Positions 1 through 8,073 are shown, counted from the stretch's first letter. The stretch is 64,000 nt of DNA from Pseudomonas helleri (GCF_001043025.1 NZ_JYLD01000017.1:45840-109839); one strand, 5' to 3'. Notes: a model not told the origin generated them from the sequence alone. A program made the numbers and translations.

Positions 1-18
1 TTTTTTGGAGAACGTGCA

Positions 19-1074
19 ATGTCTCATCCCCTCGAAACACTCTGGTACACCCGTTGCCCTGTACCCACCGGGCTTGGCATCGCGGTTCAAAAGGGTTGGC
101 TGGAGGAAGTTCTGGAACAACAAGGCACGCGCATCCAGTCACTGCGCGAGTCCAACGAACAAACGGTGCGTGAATCACACTTCGATCACACCCTGCAAAA
201 CTCGGTGCGCCACGGCGGTAATATTCCGGCGATCTGGGCCAGGGCCAGTGGCCGTGATACACGCGTTATCGGGCTGTCGTGGGCCGATGAGGTTCAACTG
301 ATCTTGACCCTGCCCTCCAGCGGCATCAAAACCGTCAAAGACCTCAAGGGTCGTAAATTCGGCTTGCCGCACTGGGTCAACGCGCAAATCGACTTCACTC
401 GCGCACAAGCTCTGCGCGGCCTGGAAAACGCCCTCAAGCTCGATGGCCTTGAGGTCAAGGATGTAGAGCTGGTCGACTATGTGCGCGGCGGCACGTTCAG
501 CGATGAAGCCACCCATGTGATCAATGGCATTGCCAACTTCGGCGGCCGCCGTGACGGTGGGCAAAACGCTGAGCTGGTGGGCCTGCTGCGCGGCGAAGTC
601 GACGCCATATTCCTCAAGGGCGCACATGCCGTGCAATTGGCTCATCAGTTTGGCCTGCACACAGTGATCGACACCGGCTCTCACCCAGAACCCTTGATTC
701 GCTCCAACAATGGCACGCCGCGCACGTTGAGTGTCGACAGCCATTTGCTGGATAACCACTTCGACACCGCCGTGGCGATTCTGTCTTCGGTGATCCGCGC
801 CGAAGAGTGGGCCTGGACCCACCCGCAAGACACCCGCCGCTTCCTCGCCCACGAAACCAACAGCAGCGAATACTGGGTCACGGCAGCCTATGGCGAAGAC
901 GCCCACCAGCGCTTGCGCACCAATCTCGACGAGCGTTCAGTGCATGCCGTTCAGGACTTTACCGACTTCCTGCAGCGCTGGAATTTCATCCCCACCACGT
1001 TCTCGGTGAATGACTGGGTCGACAACCGCCCACTCGAAGCCTTGCGCACGTCATTGGCCACACGCACGGGCTGA
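19..1074 (+). CDS. DszB-like desulfinase / SsuA-fold protein (Cys form)
   Basis: 351 aa. The fold family is the NrtA/SsuA/TauA periplasmic-binding type, but the sequence reads closest to 2'-hydroxybiphenyl-2-sulfinate desulfinase DszB. CPVP begins at Cys13, His54 lies in ESHFDH, and Arg64 starts an RHGG motif. These line up with the DszB catalytic Cys27, His60 and Arg70, including the 10-residue His-Arg spacing. There is no signal peptide: the protein starts MSHPLETLWYT, so it is probably cytoplasmic. The start is fixed by GGAG at 7-10. It is the first gene of a + strand cluster with a close paralogue, two permeases, an ATPase and an SfnR-like activator, which points to organosulfur use. The substrate is unknown. 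It could be an unusual ABC binding protein rather than an enzyme. Confidence 0.8.
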   Translation: MSHPLETLWYTRCPVPTGLGIAVQKGWLEEVLEQQGTRIQSLRESNEQTVRESHFDHTLQNSVRHGGNIPAIWARASGRDTRVIGLSWADEVQLILTLPSSGIKTVKDLKGRKFGLPHWVNAQIDFTRAQALRGLENALKLDGLEVKDVELVDYVRGGTFSDEATHVINGIANFGGRRDGGQNAELVGLLRGEVDAIFLKGAHAVQLAHQFGLHTVIDTGSHPEPLIRSNNGTPRTLSVDSHLLDNHFDTAVAILSSVIRAEEWAWTHPQDTRRFLAHETNSSEYWVTAAYGEDAHQRLRTNLDERSVHAVQDFTDFLQRWNFIPTTFSVNDWVDNRPLEALRTSLATRTG

Positions 1075-1084
1075 TGCGCGGTAC

Positions 1085-1109
1085 CGGGCAGGGACGGATT
1101 CCCTGCCCG
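1085..1109 (+). terminator. Intercistronic hairpin between the DszB-like paralogues
   Basis: Perfect 9-bp stem CGGGCAGGG / CCCTGCCCG with a 7-nt loop, followed by CTTCACTTTTT. It lies in the 65-bp gap between the two paralogues. It could act as a partial terminator or an RNA-stability element that sets the ratio of the first gene to the rest of the operon. Confidence 0.5.
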
Positions 1110-1139
1110 CTTCACTTTTTAAATGGCCTGGGTAACTGC

Positions 1140-2195
1140 ATGAGCAAAACTCTCGATACGCTTTGGTACACACACAGCCCCGTGCCCACCGGACTTGGCA
1201 TCGCTGTTGAATCAGGGCGCCTTGCCGAGGCATTTCGCCCTTACGGCACCAATATTCAAGCGCTGCGCGAGTCATCTGACCGGGAAATACGCGAAGCACA
1301 TTTCGATCATCACCTCGATAATTCAGTCCGCCATGGCGGCAACACCCCCGCGATCTGGGCCAAGGCCAGCGGCAAAAATACCCGTGTGCTGGGGCTGTCC
1401 TGGACGGACGAAGTGCAACTGATCCTGACCACCCCGGAAAGCGGGGTTAAAACCATTCGTGACTTACGCGACCGACGCTTTGGCATCCCCAAGTGGGCCA
1501 ACGTTCAGATCGATTTCGGTCGCGCCCAGGCCCTGCGCGCTTTAGAAAACGCCTTACAACTCGAAGGGCTGAACATCGGCGATGTAGAACTGGTGGACTA
1601 TCCCTACGGCGGTAAACACAGCGACGAGCAAATCCGCCATGTGTTCGGCGCACAGATCGCCCTTAAAAGCACTCAGGGCAAACGCCGCAACAATGAGTTG
1701 ATCGGTTTGCTGCGGGGGGACATTGACGCGATATTCGCCAAGGGCGCGCACGCCGTGCAATTGGCCGACGAGTTCGGTTTGCATGTGGTGATAGACACCG
1801 GCTCGCACCCGGACCCCATGGTGCGCAGCAACATCGGTACACCGCGCACGCTGACCGTCGATCAGCACATGCTCGACGAGCATTTCGATGCCGCCGCGCT
1901 GATCGTCGAAACCGTATTGCGTGCCGAGCAGTGGGCCTGGAGCCATGCCGACGAAACCCGACGCTTTCTGGCCCGTGAACTGAACACCAGTGAGTACTTC
2001 GTCGCCGCAGCCTACGGTGAAGACGCCCACCGTCGACTGGTGACTCGCCTCGAAGAAAAGTCCTTGCTGGCCCTGCAAGACCTGACGTACTTCTTGCACC
2101 GCCATCACTTTATCGAACGGGCTTTTGATGTCCGCGACTGGGTGGATGCGAGACCGCTGGAAGCGGTGCTGGACAAAACCAGGCTGGCCATCTGA
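1140..2195 (+). CDS. DszB-like paralogue with Ser in place of the catalytic Cys
   Basis: 351 aa, collinear with the preceding protein and clearly its paralogue throughout (shared VPTGLGIAV, HFDH, NSVRHGGN, DEVQLILT, IDTGSHP). His54 and Arg64 are kept, but the CPVP cysteine is serine (THSPVPTG, Ser13). In DszB that cysteine is the nucleophile, so this copy should lack desulfinase activity by that mechanism. It may be a binding protein, a regulatory or structural partner, or act on another substrate. There is no signal peptide. The start is placed at the ATG at 1140, which aligns with the paralogue start; an in-frame upstream extension from 1074 has no paralogous counterpart. Its TGA overlaps the permease ATG (TGATG), so the two are likely coupled in translation. 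Confidence 0.8.
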   Translation: MSKTLDTLWYTHSPVPTGLGIAVESGRLAEAFRPYGTNIQALRESSDREIREAHFDHHLDNSVRHGGNTPAIWAKASGKNTRVLGLSWTDEVQLILTTPESGVKTIRDLRDRRFGIPKWANVQIDFGRAQALRALENALQLEGLNIGDVELVDYPYGGKHSDEQIRHVFGAQIALKSTQGKRRNNELIGLLRGDIDAIFAKGAHAVQLADEFGLHVVIDTGSHPDPMVRSNIGTPRTLTVDQHMLDEHFDAAALIVETVLRAEQWAWSHADETRRFLARELNTSEYFVAAAYGEDAHRRLVTRLEEKSLLALQDLTYFLHRHHFIERAFDVRDWVDARPLEAVLDKTRLAI

Positions 2196-2962
2196 TGAGC
2201 ACGCTTATCCGGCGCAACCTGATCCGCCTGACCTGGCTGCTCTCACCTCTGCTGGTGCTGGTGGTGTGGACGCTAGTGGCAGGTTCCGGGCGTTACTCCG
2301 AGCAATTGCTGGTGCCACCCTCAGTGGTCTGGGAGGCCTTCAAGGATCTACAGCACAGCGGTGAATTGCTTGAGCACATCCAGTTCAGCCTGAGCCGCCT
2401 GGCTATCGGTTTTGCCTTTGGGGCCGGTGCCGGGTTGCTGTTCGGGATTGCCCTGGCGCTGTCAAAAACCGTCGAGCACTACTGCGCACCGCTGTTTCAC
2501 ACGGTGCGACAGATACCTTCGATTGCGTTGATTCCGATGTTCATCCTGGCGTTTGGGGTCGAAGAAACCTTCAAGATCGTAATCGTCACCAAAGCCGTGT
2601 TCTTCCCGGTGGCCTTGGCCACCAGCGAAGGCATCAAGGCCATCCCGCGCAGTTACTTCGAGGTCGCGCGGGTATACCGCCTGCCATGGCGTGCCCTGGT
2701 GCTGGAAGTGATCTTTCCAGCAGCGGCGCCACCGATTCTCACCGGCCTGCGCGTAGCGCTGAGCCGCGCGTGGATGGTGCTGGTGGCTGCGGAACTGCTC
2801 GCGGCTGACAGCGGGTTGGGGCAAATGATCGAGATGAGTCGGCAGATGATGCGCATCGATATTGTGATGGTCGGCGTAGTGCTGATCGGGCTGATCGGCT
2901 TTGCTCTCGATTACGGGTTTCGCCTGCTGGAAAAACGTTTGCTGCGCTGGAAAGCCCGCTAG
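2195..2962 (+). CDS. ABC transporter permease (SsuC/TauC type), first copy
   Basis: 255 aa integral membrane protein of the BPD_transp_1 family, as in sulfonate, taurine and nitrate importers. About six hydrophobic helices are visible. The cytoplasmic EAA-like loop reads EVARVYRLPWRALVLEVIFPAAAPPI followed by LTGLR, the coupling site for the ATPase. The start codon overlaps the stop of the DszB-like paralogue, and a second permease follows after 9 bp, so the channel is probably a heterodimer. With an ATPase downstream but no exported binding protein in the cluster, how substrate is captured is unclear. Sulfur-compound import is inferred from neighbours, not from residues in the permease. Confidence 0.85.
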   Translation: MSTLIRRNLIRLTWLLSPLLVLVVWTLVAGSGRYSEQLLVPPSVVWEAFKDLQHSGELLEHIQFSLSRLAIGFAFGAGAGLLFGIALALSKTVEHYCAPLFHTVRQIPSIALIPMFILAFGVEETFKIVIVTKAVFFPVALATSEGIKAIPRSYFEVARVYRLPWRALVLEVIFPAAAPPILTGLRVALSRAWMVLVAAELLAADSGLGQMIEMSRQMMRIDIVMVGVVLIGLIGFALDYGFRLLEKRLLRWKAR

Positions 2963-2971
2963 GAGAAGCCC

Positions 2972-3742
2972 ATGAACGTATTGCTTGCCCTGCTGCGCCG
3001 TTGCCGTGGCCTGTTGCTGCCGGTGCTGCTGATCGGCCTTTGGGAGTTCTGCTCCCGTCAGGGTGCTGCGCAGGCCTACGCCTTTGTACCGTTGGCGACG
3101 ATCGGCAAAGGGTTTGTCGATTTGATCGACAGCGGCGCGCTGCTCATCAGCACCCTGGCCAGCCTGCAACGTACTTGCCTTGGGCTGCTGATCGGGGTCA
3201 CGGCGGGGCTGCTGGTCGGCGCCTCGATGGCTCTGTCACGGGTGATTGAACGGGGACTCGGGCCGCTTTACCACATCCTGCGCCAAGTGCCGATTCTGGG
3301 GTTGATTCCGTTGATTGCCTTGTGGTTCGGCAGCGGTGAAGGGGCAAAAGTGCTAATTGTCAGCCTCGCCGCGTTTTACCCGATGACCCTCAACACGTAT
3401 GAGGGGTTTAGCCATATCGAGCCGCGCTATCGCGAGGTCGGCAAGATCTTCGCGTTCACCCCGTGGCAGCAACTGACTCAGGTGTTGCTGCCCAGCGCCC
3501 TGCCCTCCCTGAACAATGGCGTGCTGCATGCGCTGGCGTTTGCCTGGGTGAGTTCGGTGGGCGCCGAACTGTTTCTTTCGACGGGTGCCGGGCTGGGCAA
3601 TCTGATGATGAATGCCGAGGCCGGTTCACGCATGGAAGTCGTGATTATTGGCGTGCTGTGCATTGGTTTGCTCGGCTACGCCATGAACCAATTGTTTTCG
3701 CGCCTCAGCCGGCATTTGCTGCGCTGGCGTGATCTTCGTTGA
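2972..3742 (+). CDS. ABC transporter permease (SsuC/TauC type), second copy
   Basis: 256 aa, the second BPD_transp_1 permease of the same transporter. It has the same architecture as its neighbour, an EAA-like loop (EVGKIFAFTPWQQLTQVLLP) and the family ending AELF..GAGLGNLM. AGGAGAAGCCC before the ATG at 2972 supplies a good ribosome binding site. Its TGA is followed within 15 bp by the ATPase start. Pairs of different SsuC-like permeases occur in some organosulfur and aromatic-sulfonate transporters; a heterodimeric pore is the simplest reading. Confidence 0.85.
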   Translation: MNVLLALLRRCRGLLLPVLLIGLWEFCSRQGAAQAYAFVPLATIGKGFVDLIDSGALLISTLASLQRTCLGLLIGVTAGLLVGASMALSRVIERGLGPLYHILRQVPILGLIPLIALWFGSGEGAKVLIVSLAAFYPMTLNTYEGFSHIEPRYREVGKIFAFTPWQQLTQVLLPSALPSLNNGVLHALAFAWVSSVGAELFLSTGAGLGNLMMNAEAGSRMEVVIIGVLCIGLLGYAMNQLFSRLSRHLLRWRDLR

Positions 3743-3756
3743 ATACGGGATCCCAC

Positions 3757-4575
3757 ATGAATGCACCTCTCAAGCAACACTGGCTGGACCCGACCCGGCA
3801 TCTGCCCGGCGCCCTGGAGATTCGTGGGCTGGGCAAGCAGTACGCCATTGAAGGCAAACCGCTGACGGTGCTGGAAAACATCAATCTGGCGGTCAAGCCG
3901 GGCGAGTTCGTGAGCATTGTCGGCGCCAGCGGATGCGGCAAGTCGTCTTTGCTGCGACTGATTGTCGGCCTGGAAGCCGAGTACAGCGGCGACATTCTGC
4001 TCGACGGTGAACGCATTGTCTCGACTAGCCTGGAGCGCGGCATCGTGTTTCAGGACCACCGCCTGTTCCCGTGGAAAACCGTTGAGCAAAACATCGCGCT
4101 CGCGCTGAAAAATCACCGTTTATCCAGCGCCGAAAAAGCCAGGTTAGTGGCCGAGCATATTCAACTGGTCAACTTGCAGGGGTTTGAGAAGGCCTACCCG
4201 CATCAGTTGTCGGGCGGTATGGCGCAACGCGCTGCCATCGCCCGCGCACTGATCAATAAACCGAAAATCCTCCTGCTCGATGAACCGTTTGGTGCTCTCG
4301 ATGCACTGACGCGCGTGCACTTGCAACGCGAGTTGCAACGGATCTGGGTACAACAACGCAGCACGATGATCATGGTCACCCACGATGTTGAAGAGGCGCT
4401 GTACCTGGGTGACCGGGTGATCGTTATGGACGCTCGTCCAGGGCGAGTCAAACACGAAGTTCACGTCGATTTACCGCACCCGCGTGAACGCCAGTGCGCG
4501 CGTTTGCAGGCACTCAAGGACGAGTTGTTGACGGAATTGGTCGGCAACGATCGCGAGGCCCCTGCTCACCCATAG
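3757..4575 (+). CDS. ABC transporter ATP-binding protein (SsuB/TauB type)
   Basis: 272 aa from the ATG at 3757, which is preceded by GGGA; an in-frame TTG at 3739 overlapping the permease stop is the alternative. Walker A is GASGCGKS at residues 56-63, the Q-loop is Gln99 (FQDHRLFPW), the signature LSGGMAQR starts at 151 and Walker B LLLDEP is at about 172-177, followed by the H-loop MVTHDVEEA. All motifs are intact. The protein should power the two upstream permeases. It is the last transport gene before the SfnR-like regulator, which starts 225 bp later with its own leader. Confidence 0.88.
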   Translation: MNAPLKQHWLDPTRHLPGALEIRGLGKQYAIEGKPLTVLENINLAVKPGEFVSIVGASGCGKSSLLRLIVGLEAEYSGDILLDGERIVSTSLERGIVFQDHRLFPWKTVEQNIALALKNHRLSSAEKARLVAEHIQLVNLQGFEKAYPHQLSGGMAQRAAIARALINKPKILLLDEPFGALDALTRVHLQRELQRIWVQQRSTMIMVTHDVEEALYLGDRVIVMDARPGRVKHEVHVDLPHPRERQCARLQALKDELLTELVGNDREAPAHP

Positions 4576-4700
4576 ACGCCATTTGTACACGCTTTTTCAG
4601 CCCGTCATCACGCTGCGACGGGACCCTTTCACAGCTGATTTTTCAGCCGTGCGAGCCCCTGTACCCGGGGGGTTTATACAGATTGAACAGAAAATCGCTT

Positions 4701-4722
4701 ATATGCATTTATTGAATATGCA
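4701..4722 (+). promoter_or_regulatory. AT-rich leader with paired ATATGCA motifs upstream of sfnR
   Basis: The gap 4576-4800 is strikingly AT-rich in its last 120 bp compared with surrounding genes. It carries two direct copies of ATATGCA, at 4701-4707 and 4716-4722. AT-rich leaders with such motifs are common at CysB-type sulfur-starvation promoters, so this is a candidate control site for the regulator. A 6-bp hairpin CCCGTC/GACGGG sits at 4601-4622, near the end of the transporter operon. No convincing -24/-12 element was seen. The assignment is inferred. Confidence 0.3.
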
Positions 4723-4800
4723 AATGCTAATTAAGACTTTTTTAATCTATATAAATATCGTGCATGATTCTTCAGCGCTCTTGGTTTCAGGAATATCACC

Positions 4801-5898
4801 ATGTCATTGATCACTCATCCGCATGCTCGCGAACTGACTAAGTCGGTCCGCGCTACCGTATTGGTTTTCAAGGACCCGCGCTCGCTGGAACTGCTCAACC
4901 GCATAGAGCGTTTGGCACCCAGCGACGCGAATGCGCTGATCATGGGTGAAACCGGCACCGGCAAGGAGCTGGTCGCCAGACATATCCACAGCCTGAGCTA
5001 TCGGCGCGATGAACCCTTTGTTGCCGTGAACTGCGGCGCCTTCGCTGAATCGCTGGTGGAGAGCGAACTGTTCGGTCATGAGAAAGGCGCCTTCACCGGC
5101 GCCACCACCAGTAAGGCCGGCTGGTTTGAGGCGGCTAAAGGCGGCACGTTGTTTCTCGACGAGATCGGCGACTTGCCATTGAACATGCAGGTCAAGCTGC
5201 TGCGTGTATTACAGGAGCGTGAAGTGGTGCGCCTGGGTTCCCGTACGCCAATCCCGATCAATGTGCGGCTGGTGGCGGCAACCAACGTCAACCTGGCCGA
5301 TGCGGTGGTGGCGGGTAACTTTAGAGAGGATTTGTTCTACCGCTTGCACGTCGCGACGATCCGCTTGCCAGCGTTGCGTGAGCGGCCCGGTGACATCCTG
5401 CCGTTGGCAGAGTTTTTTCTCGAAGAACACTGCCAGCGCCTGGGCTACAACCGCGCCACGCTGAGTCCTGAGTGCGAGCGCAAGCTGTTGGACCACAGCT
5501 GGCCGGGCAACATTCGCGAGCTGGAGAACTCGATTCACCACGCGCTATTGGTGTGCCGTAACCAGCGTGTGCAGCCCGAAGATTTGCACCTGGTCGATAT
5601 GCGCAGTCACGGGGTGCGCGCCACCAGCCCCCCGGCGTTCACACCGACAAATGTGCCCCCGGCAAGCCTTGAAGAAGCCTTGGCCAAATTGTTTGAACAG
5701 AATTTGCCGAACCTTTACGAGCGCATTGAAGAAACCGTGTTTCGTGAAGCGTACCGGTTTTGCCATGGCAACCAATTGCAAACCGGCCGTGTGCTGGGGA
5801 TTAGCCGAAACATCGTCCGGGCTCGCCTGGAAAAAATCGGCGAGTTGGCGCAATCACCGCGCAGCGCCAGCCAGGAAGCTCAACGTCAGTCACTGTAG
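4801..5898 (+). CDS. sfnR: SfnR-like sigma54-dependent transcriptional activator
   Basis: 365 aa. It consists almost only of the AAA+ sigma54-interaction domain: Walker A GETGTGKE at 49-56, the GAFTGA loop contacting sigma54 at 96-101, and Walker B LFLDEIGD at 117-124. A Fis-type helix-turn-helix follows near residues 325-352 (QTGRVLGISRNIVRARLEKI). The N-terminal sensor domain is missing, as in SfnR, the activator of dimethylsulfone and alkanesulfonate genes in Pseudomonas putida, which is controlled by its expression level under sulfur limitation rather than by ligand. Position next to DszB-like and SsuBC-like genes fits that role. The TAG stop is part of a REP palindrome. Confidence 0.8.
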   Translation: MSLITHPHARELTKSVRATVLVFKDPRSLELLNRIERLAPSDANALIMGETGTGKELVARHIHSLSYRRDEPFVAVNCGAFAESLVESELFGHEKGAFTGATTSKAGWFEAAKGGTLFLDEIGDLPLNMQVKLLRVLQEREVVRLGSRTPIPINVRLVAATNVNLADAVVAGNFREDLFYRLHVATIRLPALRERPGDILPLAEFFLEEHCQRLGYNRATLSPECERKLLDHSWPGNIRELENSIHHALLVCRNQRVQPEDLHLVDMRSHGVRATSPPAFTPTNVPPASLEEALAKLFEQNLPNLYERIEETVFREAYRFCHGNQLQTGRVLGISRNIVRARLEKIGELAQSPRSASQEAQRQSL

Positions 5899-5963
5899 GC
5901 GCCAGCTTGCCTCGCGATCTTTTTGAAAGATCAAAAGATCGCGCGACAAGCTCGCTCCTGCAG
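5893..5963. repeat. 71-bp REP palindrome overlapping the sfnR stop
   Basis: Inverted repeat with 31-nt arms around a 9-nt centre (TGAAAGATC). It is the same element as the copies at 40038-40108 and 45229-45299, with a few mismatches (GGCGCC in the left arm, GCGCGAC in the right). The left end CTGTAG contains the TAG stop of the upstream regulator. In RNA it would form a long hairpin that may stabilise or end the transcript. No RAYT transposase lies in the window. Confidence 0.85.
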
Positions 5964-6001
5964 AGGGTGTAACACGAACATTTTTTAAACGGAGTCAGTC
6001 A

Positions 6002-6808
6002 ATGGGTAAAGTCCACACCGCGAGCGCTGTGCCGGACGCGTTATGGCGCACGGCACCGGTCGGCGACTTGCTCGATCTGGGCCGCGCCTATCGCGAACCG
6101 CTGGCGCTGGGGCGGCTGCAAAGTACCCCCAAGCGTATTTTGAGCCGCCCGGAAGCGGTGCTGATCGGCGTGTTGGCGCTGGCGTTGCACGGCGCCGTGA
6201 TTTATTGGATCAGCCAGAACCCGGCGCCGGTGCTGCCGATCGTGCCGCCGGAAATCCCGCCGATGACGATTGAGTTTTCGCAACCGGCGCCGGTGGTCGA
6301 AACACCGCCACCACCGCCTGAGCCGATTGTGCAGCCGGTCGCTGAGCCGCCTCCGCCCGTCGAGGACGAGTTGGCCGTCAAGCCTCCGCCGCCGCCCAAG
6401 CCCAAGCCAAAACCTGTGGTCAAGCCTGTGCCCAAGCCCGTGCCGAAACCGGTTGAGCAACCACCCACGCCGCCAGCACCGCCTGTGGCCGCCCCGGCGC
6501 CACCGGCACCACCTGCGCCAAAACCGGTGACACCGGCCTCGGCCAACGCCGGTTATTTGCATAACCCGGCGCCGGAATACCCGTCGCTGGCCATGCGTCG
6601 CGGTTGGGAAGGCACGGTGTTGCTGCGCGTGCACGTGTTGGCCAGCGGCAAACCGGGCGAGATCCAGATACAAAAAAGCAGCGGTCGTACCCAGCTCGAT
6701 GACGCCGCCCTGGCGGCCGTCAAACGCTGGAGTTTCGTCCCGGCCAAACAGGGCGACGTGGCCCAGGACGGCTGGGTCAGCGTACCCATCGACTTCAAAA
6801 TCAAATAA
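6002..6808 (+). CDS. tonB: TonB energy-transducing protein
   Basis: 268 aa. A long cytoplasmic N-terminus of about 50 residues precedes one transmembrane helix (about 52-70, with His63 in ALHGAVIYW, equivalent to the functional TonB histidine). Then comes a Pro-rich, Lys-Pro and Glu-Pro periplasmic spacer (about 75-175), and a C-terminal TonB domain from about 182 (EYPSLAMRRGWEGTVLLRV) that contacts the TonB box of outer-membrane receptors. It couples the proton motive force to receptor-mediated uptake. The next genes are exbB and exbD, so this is a complete energising unit with tonB first. GGAGTCAGTCA before the ATG gives the ribosome binding site. Which receptor it serves is unknown. Confidence 0.93.
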   Translation: MGKVHTASAVPDALWRTAPVGDLLDLGRAYREPLALGRLQSTPKRILSRPEAVLIGVLALALHGAVIYWISQNPAPVLPIVPPEIPPMTIEFSQPAPVVETPPPPPEPIVQPVAEPPPPVEDELAVKPPPPPKPKPKPVVKPVPKPVPKPVEQPPTPPAPPVAAPAPPAPPAPKPVTPASANAGYLHNPAPEYPSLAMRRGWEGTVLLRVHVLASGKPGEIQIQKSSGRTQLDDAALAAVKRWSFVPAKQGDVAQDGWVSVPIDFKIK

Positions 6809-6890
6809 CTGAACCTGATTGTTCCAGCGGGCTACCTGACAAAAGGCGCATCGCACTACTGACTTAACGCCTTTGTTGGAGAGCCACACC

Positions 6891-7610
6891 ATGAACCTGA
6901 TCGCTTCCCCTTTTGAATCCATCGAACACGCGGTCATCTGGCTGCTGATTATTTTCTCGGTCGCCACGTGGGGCCTGTTCTTGCTCAAAGGCGTGCAGTT
7001 CGGCCGCCTTAAAAGCCAGGACCGCCGCTTCCTCAAGCAATTCTGGGCCGCCACCAGCCTCGACTCCGCAGCCGAACTGGCCAGCACCGCACCAGGTGCC
7101 GCTGCCCGTGTTGCCCAGGCCGGTTATGCCGCGATCCAGGTGTCTGACACCCAGCAAACCAATGACCTTGCTCACGCCATCAACCATCAGGACCGCCTGG
7201 AGCGCTCACTGCGCCAGCAGATCGTGCGCGAACGCCGCTCACTGGAAACCGGCCTGGCGATCCTCGCCAGTATCGGCAGCACCTCGCCTTTTATCGGTCT
7301 GTTCGGCACCGTGTGGGGCATCATGTCGGCCTTGAAAGGCATCAGTGCTGCGGGTTCTGCCAGCCTTGAAACCGTGGCCGGGCCGATTGGTGCGGCACTG
7401 GTGGCGACCGGCGTCGGGATCGCCGTCGCGGTGCCTGCGGTGCTGGTGTACAACTACTTTTTGCGTCGCCTGAAACTGACCGCAGCCGACCTCGATGACT
7501 TTGCTCACGACTTCTACAGCCTGGCCCAGAAGAGCGCGTTCCGCGTGCATTTGCACCCGGTGCTGAACACCGCGGCCGGTGCCGCAGGCAAAGTGAAGGA
7601 GGCGTCTTGA
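6891..7610 (+). CDS. exbB: ExbB proton-channel subunit
   Basis: 239 aa MotA/TolQ/ExbB-family inner-membrane protein. TM1 is near residues 15-37 (IWLLIIFSVATWGLFLL). A cytoplasmic loop with RERRSLETGLAILASIGSTSP leads to TM2 and TM3, holding the family signature PFIGLFGTVWGIM and GPIGAALVATGVGIAVAVPAV. The start is the ATG at 6891 behind TTGGAGAG; an upstream in-frame start would add a poor MLESHT stretch. It lies between tonB and exbD, and its stop is separated from exbD by one base. Confidence 0.92.
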   Translation: MNLIASPFESIEHAVIWLLIIFSVATWGLFLLKGVQFGRLKSQDRRFLKQFWAATSLDSAAELASTAPGAAARVAQAGYAAIQVSDTQQTNDLAHAINHQDRLERSLRQQIVRERRSLETGLAILASIGSTSPFIGLFGTVWGIMSALKGISAAGSASLETVAGPIGAALVATGVGIAVAVPAVLVYNYFLRRLKLTAADLDDFAHDFYSLAQKSAFRVHLHPVLNTAAGAAGKVKEAS

Positions 7611-7611
7611 G

Positions 7612-8013
7612 ATGGCTTTTTCAACCCAAGACAACGATGAAGTGCTGAGTGAAATCAACGTCACGCCGCTGGTCGACGTGATGCTGGTACTGCTGGTGGT
7701 GTTTATCGTCACCGCGCCGCTGCTAACCAACGCAATCCCGATCAACCTGCCGAAAACGGAGGCCGTGGCCCCGATCGAGCAAAAGGATCCGGTGGTGGTG
7801 AGCATCGACGACAAGGGCAAGGTGTACATCAACAAGGACGAAATTCAACCGGACCTGCTGGAAGTCAGCCTGCAAGATGCCAAGGCGAAAAACCCGGATG
7901 TGCGCGTGCAGTTGCAGGCCGACAACGGGGTGAGCTACGGCGAAGTGGCCAAGCTTATGGCCTCGATTGAAAAGGCCGGCATTACCAAGCTGGCGGTGAT
8001 CACGGCCAAATAA
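7612..8013 (+). CDS. exbD: ExbD proton-channel subunit
   Basis: 133 aa. It has a single N-terminal transmembrane helix, about residues 20-38, with the proton-path aspartate Asp22 in LVDVMLVLLVVFIVTAP. The periplasmic domain ends NGVSYGEVAKLMASIEKAGITKLAVIT, typical of ExbD/TolR. It works with the upstream ExbB and TonB. The start lies one base after the exbB stop, with GGAGGCGT inside the exbB end as ribosome binding site. Confidence 0.93.
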   Translation: MAFSTQDNDEVLSEINVTPLVDVMLVLLVVFIVTAPLLTNAIPINLPKTEAVAPIEQKDPVVVSIDDKGKVYINKDEIQPDLLEVSLQDAKAKNPDVRVQLQADNGVSYGEVAKLMASIEKAGITKLAVITAK

Positions 8014-8020
8014 ACAGGGG

Positions 8021-8073
8021 TTGCCTCGCGATCTTTTAGGGACCAAAAGATCGCGGGCACGCTCGCTCCTGCC
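8021..8073. repeat. Degraded REP palindrome
   Basis: Shorter and more diverged copy of the 71-bp element. Its left arm starts TTGCCTCGCGATCTTTT, the centre is AGGGACC, and the right arm continues AAAAGATCGCGGGCACGCTC. It sits just after exbD and may serve as its transcript end. The rest of the gap to 8238 shows only a weak CGGT-GAAA-ACCG hairpin. Confidence 0.7.

Noticed and set aside
1074..1139. Longer start for the second DszB-like protein
   Set aside because: The 22 extra residues are encoded by the intercistronic hairpin and have no counterpart in the paralogue.
6280..6545. Repetitive CCG/CCA-rich DNA taken for a repeat array
   Set aside because: It encodes the Pro-Lys and Pro-Glu spacer of TonB; not a DNA-level repeat with constant units.
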